A DNA stretch of 64,000 nt, from positions 1,364,001 through 1,428,000 of the forward strand of contig BDSL01000006.1 in NCBI GenBank assembly GCA_003116995.1, in the 5' to 3' direction. Below the pieces are notes generated by a model. The model did no database searches, was not told where the DNA came from, and saw only the letters and a program-made list of their open reading frames with translations. This DNA is from Yamagishiella unicocca (Eukaryota; Chlorophyta; Chlorophyceae; Chlamydomonadales; Volvocaceae). How positions within the stretch are numbered: position 1 is the stretch's first letter; each line of letters starts with the position of its first letter. Positions 56,581-64,000 of this stretch are shown piece after piece. The translations under genes were made by a program, and so were the position numbers.

Positions 56581-59500
56581 CTACAAGCCAAACCCAAACT
56601 TAAAGGCCCCGCCCGCCCCGCTGCTCCCCTCGGCCCCCCCGGCTCCGGAGCCTCGACATGAGTCAGCGCCGCCGCCACCGCCAAAGCTAAACCCGAATGA
56701 GAACCCCCCACTGCCGCTGTCGCCGCCACCACCTCCGCCCGCGGTAGCACCCGCCTTGTGCGCGTCTCCGTGGCCGTTGGCCGCCGTCCCGCACAGGCCG
56801 TTGCCGTTACCGTTACTGTTACCGCTGCCATTGGCGTGCGGCTGCTCGGGCAGCTTGAACAGCGCAGCCAGCCTGGAGGGGGGGCGGATGGCGGTTAGGG
56901 TCGGGTTCAGGCACGAGGTGCAGGTCCAGGTCTTGGGGCTCTGCGACAAAACGAGTTTGCGGCTCGTACGGCACCGGAACGGGGAAGGGTGCCCCAATGT
57001 ACGGCAGTATCGGCGGGTGTCACCCTCTAGGCGCCACAGAGGTACGCACCGGGTGCTTGGCGTGTGGGAGCACGGTGTGTGTGCGAGGGGGGTTCGAGGG
57101 AAACCCGTGTGCGAGGGGGGGGGGATGCAATATGGGTAACCTATGGAGCCCCCCGGCACTCCACGGAGGGACCCCGGACCCCCCGTTTTCCTCCCTACCT
57201 TAATCCAGCCCTAATCCGACCCATACCGCGGCCTGAACCCCCCTCATGCTCTCGTCGTATTTTGCCGTGTCCCACTGTCTCCTCGTCACCCCCACCCCCG
57301 CTGGCGCCCTCACTTGTTGGCCTCCCGCACTTTGGCCCTCGCCTCCTCCTGCCGCGCCTCCACCGCGGCCAGCACCTCGGGCCGCTGGTTCCGGAGCGCC
57401 GCCACGAACCTGTCGTACAGGTCGCACCTGCGCGCATTAACACACGAAATGTTTGGATTAACGCATGAAGGCTTTTTGCATACGACGGGACATTAGCTTG
57501 CTAACCGGTGCCCTGCCGTACACCTCTCCGTATTTCCGTTAGTCCCCGCGGCGTTGTACTGTCAGCCCTCACCCTCCCTTTCGGTTTTCCTTCCGTACAC
57601 GGGTTTTCCTTCCGTACACGGGTTTTCCTTCCGTACACGGGTTTTCCTTCCGTACACGGGTTTTCCTTCCTTACACGGATTTCCCTTTCGATTCACGGGT
57701 TTTCCTTGCCACCCCCCTCGGCACCTGTTTTCATGAGCGCACCCCGACACCATCTCCGGCCTGCGGGACCTGAGGAAGCCCAGGGTGGCCGGCAGCCCCA
57801 CCGCCGACACGAAGTTCTGGGTGATCGCGCAGCTCTCCTGCGGAGGGGGAGGTGAGAAGACCCGTGAGGGTGTGTGTGTGAGAAGACCCGTGAGGGGGGG
57901 GATGAGAAGACCCGTGAGGGGGGGGGTTGAGAAGACCCGGTCACACGACATAGGAAACGGAGGGCAGAGGGAGGGGGGATATTGGGGTAATGGGGTGTGT
58001 GTTTTAGGGTTTTAGGGTTTAGGGTTTTAGGGTTTTACCCTAACCTCGCAAGTCCACAAACCTTGATGGGATGTAAACAAAGCGGTCCGGCGGTCCGGTG
58101 TAGCGAGGCGGAGGGCGCCAGTGGCGGTCGTGTTAGTCCAACGTGTGTTTGCCGTGCCGGGAGGTTTCGGTGCGGTGCTGCCCCCCTTCCCCCCCCTCCC
58201 CCCCCTCCCCCGCGGCTCCACCCCCCCCACCTCGAGGTTCAGCGCGCAGTGCCACCAGCCCCTTGGTACGAACAGCAGGTCCCCAGGCCGGGCGATGAAC
58301 TCCACCGGGCGAACCTGGGGGGAGGGAGGGGCAGGCAGCACACGAGATCACAAGACGGAGAGGAGAAGGATTGGGAGGTTCCGGGCGGAGGGATGAGGGA
58401 GCCGGGGGAGGGTAGCAGCGACTTGTGCCTTCAGGGCGCCGCCGCCGAGCCGCAGCCAGTGTACACGTGCTTCTCAGCGCATGAATATGTACGACAGGCG
58501 CAGTGAGTCCCCGCCCGGCCCCGCCCGGGCCCCCATTTCCCCTGGACCATCACCTTCACCACCCTCGGTTTGTCGGCCGTGGATTCCCGGATCCTCTTTT
58601 AGAACCCCCTTCCCACCTTTCCTTCCTGGGTTGCCGAGTAGTTGTTTGCGAACCACTCCGTCAGCGACAGCGGCGTCGCCACGTCAGCACCGTCAGGCGA
58701 GGGGTGCACCCCGGGGGGTACGGCACCGGGCGGGTACATGATCCACTTCTTGGATCCCCACACCAGCGCGTTCCATGCTGACGTGGCGTTTGGATCCACG
58801 TGGAAGGACGAGCCGCTGCGGGTGGGGCCGAGGATGAGCCACCTGCGGGCGGCGCGAGGGGGGGAGGAGGAGAGGAGCGCCGAGTAACGAGCTGACGGCG
58901 CATAGGAGGAAGAGAGCGGAGACCAGAGCCAGGTGGGGAACGGCCGGCCGCGGCGGTAGTGATTCCGATAATGGTGGTGGCCGTGGTGGTGGTGGTGGGT
59001 GCAGAGGGGGAGGGGAGGAGGTTCGTGGGGTGGGGGAGGCTGGAACCGCATAAGGCCCCTGCCACGCACGTTGACGGCATCATCTCCGAAACCGCTCCCC
59101 GGCCGCCCCCCCCGGATCCGGCCCCCGCCGATCTCCTCCCCCCTGGAGCCCTCATAACGGCACCTGTAATCCGGCCGGCCGCCCTCCCCCAGCAAGCCGA
59201 ACAAGTCCTCGCCGAACTGCGGCGGCACGCTGTAGTCGGCCTCCAGGGAGGGAGCCACCGCCGCAAAGCGCTTGTCGAAGAGGTACAGCGGCATCTCGTC
59301 CCGGTTGGACGAGCAGTACGACATGTAGGTGCTGAAGGGCATGGGCATGTTGCCTGGCGCCGGCGGGGCGGGGGCGGGGTTCGTTCGGTGGAGGCGCCAA
59401 GGGCGGGGTGGGGGCCACCCACCTGCGTCCTCGACTCTGACGTCTCATCCCCCATCCGCCCGGTCCCCCTTCCATAGAGTAGGAGCTCCTCCATCCCTCG

Positions 59501-62140
59501 GTGCGCACCTCCCGGGACCCAACCACCTCCCTCCCTGCAGCGCCACGCCTGCCAAACCCGGACTCCCCACCCCCACCCCCAGCCCCTCGCCCCGGGTTTC
59601 CTAGCCCTGTCCTGTGCACGGCTCTCCTCCCCAGCCACCACTGCGTCGTGCGGGCGCACTGAGTCATCCCCGGGCCCCTGAACCCCCCTGGACCCCCCCT
59701 GGACCCCCTCTCACCTACGATGACGTCACGCGACCCGAACACCCCCGCCAGGTACTCGGAGCTCCACTTGCTCATCGCGGACCACTCGGACATCACGTCC
59801 TGCGGGGGAAGGGGGAGGGGGGGGGAGAGGAGGGGAGAGAGGAGGGGCGGGGGGTGGTGCGGCGGGGTTTCGAGGAAGACCCGTGGATGCGAGAGAAAAC
59901 CGTTTAGACGGCGCGGTGGGACGGTTGAAAAAAAAAGAGGCGGTGCCATGGTGGCGTTATGAAGCAGGGTGCGTACAAGGACACCGGTGCTTGGATCAAC
60001 AGCAGAAGTAGAGCTGAGTTAAGTTAAGCTGAGATAAGTTAAGCTGAGATAAGTTAAGCTGAGATAAGGTAAGCTGAGTTAAGTTAAGCTGAGTTGAGCG
60101 CAAGAGGGGCGCTTTACTGCGCAGAGCCGCGGCACCCAAGCCGCCATGCGCCGTACTGTCGTACCTGTAGAATGACGGGACGGTTGGGGATCTCGTACTC
60201 GATGCGGAACTGCTCGGGCGTGAGTCCGCTCCGCCTGGGTGGTGGGTGAGGGGGTCGGGACCCGGGGGGTTGGGTGGGTGGAGGCGAGCGTGTGTGTTTG
60301 CGCACGCGCGGGTGAAGACCAAACCACGGGTGTTGGAGGCCGGCGGGACGGGGGACGACCGCACGCCGAGGCCACGAGGCCGCCCCGTCCATCTCAGCCC
60401 TCATCAAGGGCACCCGAAGCAACCCTATTACCAGGTACCGCTACCGGTGCTGCATCTGGGCGCCAGGCCGGTCGGGCCGGCTGGAGACGAGCAACCGCGT
60501 GTTTGGCGTTGGTTTCGGAGCGGGCGCCCCCCCACCCCACCTCCACAGGTTTGCCGGTAGTCAGTTCCAGTGCTCCAGCATGCGCCCACAACATTGGTGT
60601 CCGACGACCATGCGCCAACTATCCTGTCCCGTTGCGTAATACGGTTTTTATACCACCCCACCTCCACTCCTCTCCTCCCTCTCCTGTGTCGCATAGATAC
60701 ACGCGTGTCCCCTCCCAACCCCACCTCTTCCCTCACCCGGTTTTCCTTGCAACCCCCTCCCGCCCCACCTGTCAATGTTGTCCCCCTCCAGCCACTCCGG
60801 CGGGAGCTCCAAGGTGGCGCAGAACCACGGCTGGTACAGCAGGTCGGAGTAGAAGCCTCGGACCCGGAGGTAGCGCTGAGGGCCGCCGCCGGGAACACGG
60901 CGAAGCAGCGGCCGCCGTCGCCGCTGGTGCTGCCGCTTGCCGTGTTCGGGGTCTGCCGCTGCCGCTGCCGCTGTTGATGAGGGCCCGGGGCCGGCTCCCT
61001 CCTCCACTGTCTCCCCGGTCCCTCCTCTACGGTCGGCCGCTGCCGCAGGCTTTCCCTTCCGCTTTCCCTTCCCTTTGCTCTTGCTCTTGCTACACGCGCC
61101 CTCTCCCCCGTCCTCACTTCGGTCAGGGACCGTCGTGGCACCGGCCTGCGGGGTAGCGCCTTCCGGCCCCCCGGCCTTGCGCCTCTTGCTCCGTCGCCCG
61201 CAGTCGCCACTTGTTTCTGCCGCTGTCGCCGCCTCCCTTCCCTTCTCCTCCCTCCCTTCCCGCTCCTCCTCCCCCTCCTCGCCCTCCTCCTCGCCCTCCT
61301 CTCCTGCCTCCCCCTCCTCGCCCTCCCCGCCCTGCTGCTGCCCCGCCTCCGCCCCCCCACTGCTGAGCAGCCCGGTCGACACCAGATACGTCTGCTGCCA
61401 GCAGCCCGACCAGGTGAAGCAGCCGCCCAGCTCCTGCGATGCGTGGTTTCGGTGCCATGGTGTGTGTGTGTGGAAAGAGTGACATCACCAGCTGGCAGGG
61501 ATAGGCTCTCTCCGCAGGACTTCGCGTCGCTCGGCAGCCTTCCGCCCGCGGGTCCGGCCCTAAACCCTATCCTCACCTCCGCTCCGGAACCCCGAAACCC
61601 CTGATCCGCCCACGGCCTCCTCATCCACGGACACTCCTCAACCCTGCAATCGCTCACCTCCAACACCATCCCCTTCCACAGCTCTTCTAGGTTTGTGAAG
61701 CAGTAGAGCGCTCGGCTGGCCAGCGCCAGCCGACCCAGATCGGTGGCTCGCAGCACACCGCCACCCAGCAGGTCCAACATGAGCGCATCGCTCAGCACGG
61801 AGAGGGCTCCGAGACCTGGTGGGATGTGGAAGGGGGCGTGTCTGCCGGTGTTGGTGGACCAGTCATGGTCGGCGGCGGCACACGGGCACGGCCGGCAGGG
61901 CGTTGTGCGAGGACGCTACAAGTCCAGATGGCTGTGGGTGACGGTCCCACGTGTTCGGATGGGCGTCCGGAATTGGCGTCCGGAGAGGATGGTGCGCCGC
62001 TGATGTACAGCCTGGTGCGGCTCCGGAAAGGGCAACGTCTTGCGTGGTGTAATTGGCGCCGCACCTTCTTCACGGATGTTGGGTCCACCTCCTCGCATGT
62101 AGTAATTTCCCCACGGCTCGATGCCTAAAGGGTGCTCCAT
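56581..62140 (-). CDS. F-box and JmjC domain oxygenase, JMJD6/JMJ22-like
   Basis: Eleven exons read right to left: 62140-62065, 61815-61658, 61433-60769, 60234-60165, 59799-59715, 59353-59164, 58842-58617, 58314-58231, 57837-57743, 57427-57314, 56872-56581; 684 residues. After MEHPLGIEPWGNYYM comes an F-box-like segment (VLSDALMLDLLGGGVL, LALASRALYCFTNLEELWKG, about 31-75). An acidic then Lys/Arg-rich insert (about 100-240) splits the F-box from FYSDLLYQPWFCATLELP. The JmjC domain has Fe(II) ligands His429, Asp431 (SSFHVDPNATSAWN) and His512 (PRGWWHCALNLE), with GSKKW supplying the 2-oxoglutarate lysine. Such enzymes hydroxylate lysines or demethylate histone or RNA-binding protein arginines in the nucleus. 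All key residues are present, so activity is expected; the substrate is unknown. The C-terminal tail is Gly/Phe-rich (GFSFGFSFGG, AFKFGFGL). Confidence 0.88.
57588..57712. repeat. 19-bp tandem repeat, about 5-6 copies, in a JmjC-gene intron
   Basis: Unit GGTTTTCCTTCCGTACACG, beginning about 30 nt from the donor (at 57742) in the sense direction. The same motif occurs singly in other introns as a dispersed element (for example 19108-19155, reverse orientation relative to the gene). Confidence 0.9.
58002..58036 (+). repeat. Interstitial telomere-type repeat
   Basis: Mixed TTTTAGGG and TTTAGGG units, ending against an inverted ACCCTAACC, within the 57838-58230 intron of the JmjC gene. Confidence 0.95.
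59865..59912 (-). mobile_element. Dispersed intron element, 'A' copy, acceptor side
   Basis: In the JmjC gene, 66 nt upstream of an acceptor. On the sense strand it reads CTAAACGGTTTTCTCTCGC, then CATCCACGGGTCTTCCTCG. The same orientation is seen near the acceptors at 37585-37635 and 23030-23075. Confidence 0.6.
60010..60100. repeat. AT-rich 16-bp tandem repeat in a JmjC-gene intron
   Basis: About six copies of AAGTTAAGCTGAGATA in the 59800-60164 intron, strikingly AT-rich in a GC-rich gene. Confidence 0.9.
60552..60655 (-). mobile_element. Dispersed intron element, 'B' copy, donor side (sense strand is minus)
   Basis: In the 60235-60768 intron of the minus-strand JmjC gene. Read on the sense strand it gives AAAAACCGTATTACGC, GGCGCATGGTCGTCGGAC and GGCGCATGCTGGAGCACTGG, so it has the same orientation relative to transcription as the plus-strand copies in other genes. 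Confidence 0.6.
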
Positions 62141-62456
62141 GTCCGTATGTTTGTCAAGGCCGAAAGCTTCTTGATTAGATTTGCGAACGCGTTGTACCAA
62201 CTATTCCCTGTTGCTGTAACCAAATAATAGCTATCAGTGAATAACATCGTTATAGAACGGTTCGTTCGCGTCGTACTTGTCTAGCGGAATTGACTCCGAA
62301 ACCGTTTCCCAGTCCCGTGTCGTAGGCATTTCGCCAAGGCGTTCCTAGTTTCTCACAGCAACGTCGTTGGTATTGCGTTAGTTCCGGTTGCCTCCTTCTA
62401 TTAGCCCCTCCTTGGCCGGCGGCGCCACCCTCAAGCAACCTCAGAGCCGTACCCAA
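62141..62456. promoter_or_regulatory. Divergent promoter region
   Basis: 316 bp, AT-richer than both flanks, between the JmjC gene start (-) and the partial gene at the right edge (+). Both promoters must lie here. No specific element was identified. Confidence 0.6.
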
Positions 62457-64000
62457 ATGAGCAGCACGATTGATTCTGTTTTGGCTGATAAAGAGCAGAC
62501 AGCCGCCAAAGTCGCAGCGTCTGACGACAGCGGCGGCCCAGGCGACGCAGCCGGCTCCAACGACGGACCAAGCGATGGACGCCTAGGCGTGACGGAGGTG
62601 GCGCAACTACCTTCATGCTCATCTAGCAATCCGCCGCCAGGTTACTTGTTGGTGACAGTGCGCCTGCAAGGGCAGAACCGGCCCGCCGTCGACGACCTCC
62701 CTATCGAGGTACGATTCTGTGGCAGCAGCAACATGAGCGGCGAAGACGAGTCCAGGGAGGGTCTCTCACGGGGTTTGGGGCGATGGGCGCAAAGCCGCTC
62801 GGAGGGCGTTACGAGGACGGCCTGGGCGTTATGGGCCCTATGCAGCTTCGGGTCCCTTCCCGCAGCGGGGTTCCAAGGTTCTCCTGCCCCGCCGCCAATC
62901 CACATTGGCACCAGCTGGCTCACCACACGGTCGGGTTTGTTGCTCTTCTAACTCTCTGTACGGCAGCTGTACTGGTACTGTCCCCAAGCGGTGTTCTCGT
63001 CTGCGTCCCCAGTCGCGCCTCGCCCCGCAGCCTGTCTGGTTAACGGCCGACTAGCCTCCTCTGGAGATACTGCTCTTGGCTTCCGTGCTCCCCATCTCCC
63101 AGCCCCTCTGCCATGGATCGCAAATGTGCGACGATGAAACCCTACCCAAACTCAGAACCTACATGGCCCTCCTCCTGACACCCTCAGGTCCTGCCCTGCC
63201 ACACGTTTGCTGACGTGTGCAGCGCAGCACTGGCGCGTGTGCCAGACGCGCCGGGGGAGTACGACATGCAGGTAGTGGTTTCGGGGCGGGAAAGGGCGGC
63301 TAGCGTGAGGTGCGAAGAGCCCCGTGCCTGAAAGACGTCAGCGCTGCATGGGCAATGTACGAATGCCTTGAGCTGCTACAGGTTGCGCGTTGGTCCCCCG
63401 CCTGTCGGTTCTGCTGCCGTTGCAGTTGCTGTCGTTGCAGTTGCTGTCGTTGCAGTTGCTGTCGTTGCAGTTGCTGTCGTTGCAGTTGCTGTCGTTGCAG
63501 TTGCTGTCGTTGCAGTTGCTGTCGTTGCAGTTGCTGTCGTTGCAGTTGCTGCCGTTGCAGTTGCTGTCGTTGCAGTTGCTGCCGTTGCAGTTGCTGCCGT
63601 TGCCTGGTGCCGCTTTCCCGCCGCTACCTGCGGCCCGCCTGTCCCTTACATCCCAGCTCCGTCCGTCCGTCATCTAGCGTCCTGCATCTTCCCCCTGCCG
63701 CCACCACCACCATCACCACCACCACCGCCACCACCACCACCGGGGCCCCTCAACACCTTCACTCACGGTTACCTCCACACCCGCCCCCGCCTCTCTCTCT
63801 CGCTGCCAGGGCTACCTAGTGGTGGGGTCGTTGGAGGTGCCGTTACAGGACCCGCACACACCTGCCCGGGACACCCTGCGCAGCTTCCCTGCCGTGACCT
63901 CGCTGCGTTTTGACGTTGTGGAGGCGCAGTGCGGTTCCGGAGCGGCCGGCTCCCGCACCGCACGTGTCAGCCGGGTGGTCCCCCGGGGGTCCCGCCAGCG
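62457..64000 (+). CDS. Unrecognised protein, 3' partial
   Basis: Exons 62457-62708, 63188-63271 and 63810 to the window end, all phase 0. The protein starts MSSTIDSVLADKEQTAAKVA, is Ser/Asp/Gly-rich for about 55 residues, then reads GYLLVTVRLQGQNRPAVDDL, VLPCHTFADVCSAALARVPD and GYLVVGSLEVPLQDPHTPAR. The alternating short strands and one helix-like stretch would suit a small beta-rich fold such as a ubiquitin-like domain, but this is only an impression. The gene runs off the right edge. The second intron holds a long 15-bp repeat. Confidence 0.6.
63416..63604. repeat. 15-bp tandem repeat, about 12-13 copies, in an intron
   Basis: Unit TTGCAGTTGCTGTCG, with TGCCG variants at the end. Each unit carries TTGCAG, which resembles a 3' splice site. 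All three forward frames are open across it. Confidence 0.95.

Noticed and set aside
58002..58036. Possible chromosome end
   Set aside because: It is short and internal, with JmjC exons on both sides; an interstitial repeat, not a telomere.

Overview
The window is nuclear DNA of a green alga of the volvocine type (Chlamydomonas, Volvox or a relative). The evidence is very high GC coding sequence, many short GT-AG introns, TGTAA polyadenylation signals, TTTTAGGG/TTTAGGG telomere-type repeats inside introns, and histone genes ending in a GGTGTT-loop-AACACC hairpin. The H3 lacks one residue near position 29, as I recall for volvocine H3. All gene models were built by hand from frame continuity and splice sites. 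Almost every internal exon joins in frame.

Left part (1-14.5 kb). A gene open at the left edge (64-5082, +) joins the C-terminal part of a sigma-54-activator-type AAA+ domain to a membrane polyferredoxin of the NapH/CcoG/YccM kind. It is followed by TFIIE beta (5965-7467, +) and, converging on it, a TIPIN/Swi3/Csm3 replication-fork protection gene (8540-11474, -). A lower-GC gap of about 3.1 kb follows, with only weak coding-like fragments.

Middle (14.5-34 kb). A 12.5 kb, 18-exon gene (14571-27036, +) encodes a STAND/NLR-like protein of about 2,041 residues: TIR-like domain, NACHT-type P-loop NTPase, and at least 12 WD40 repeats. A divergent H4-H3 pair follows (29549-30777), then a small low-complexity gene on the minus strand (31392-32475, 5' end unresolved).

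Right part (34-64 kb). A 13 kb, 21-exon gene (34142-47398, +) encodes a protein of about 1,642 residues with a long Ser/Pro/Gly-rich region, an unrecognised conserved domain and C-terminal USP-like segments. Ribosomal protein eL18 (minus) and TRM112 (plus) share a 259 bp promoter region. A F-box + JmjC gene of the JMJD6/JMJ22 kind (56581-62140, -) and an unrecognised partial gene (62457 to the right edge, +) form a second divergent pair.

Introns carry most of the repeat content: minisatellites, interstitial telomere repeats, a perfect 103 bp inverted repeat overlapping a splice donor, and short dispersed elements. The dispersed elements appear in one orientation near donors and in the reverse complement near acceptors. 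This last pattern, together with the STAND receptor and the AAA+/polyferredoxin fusion, is the main reason to look again at this locus.
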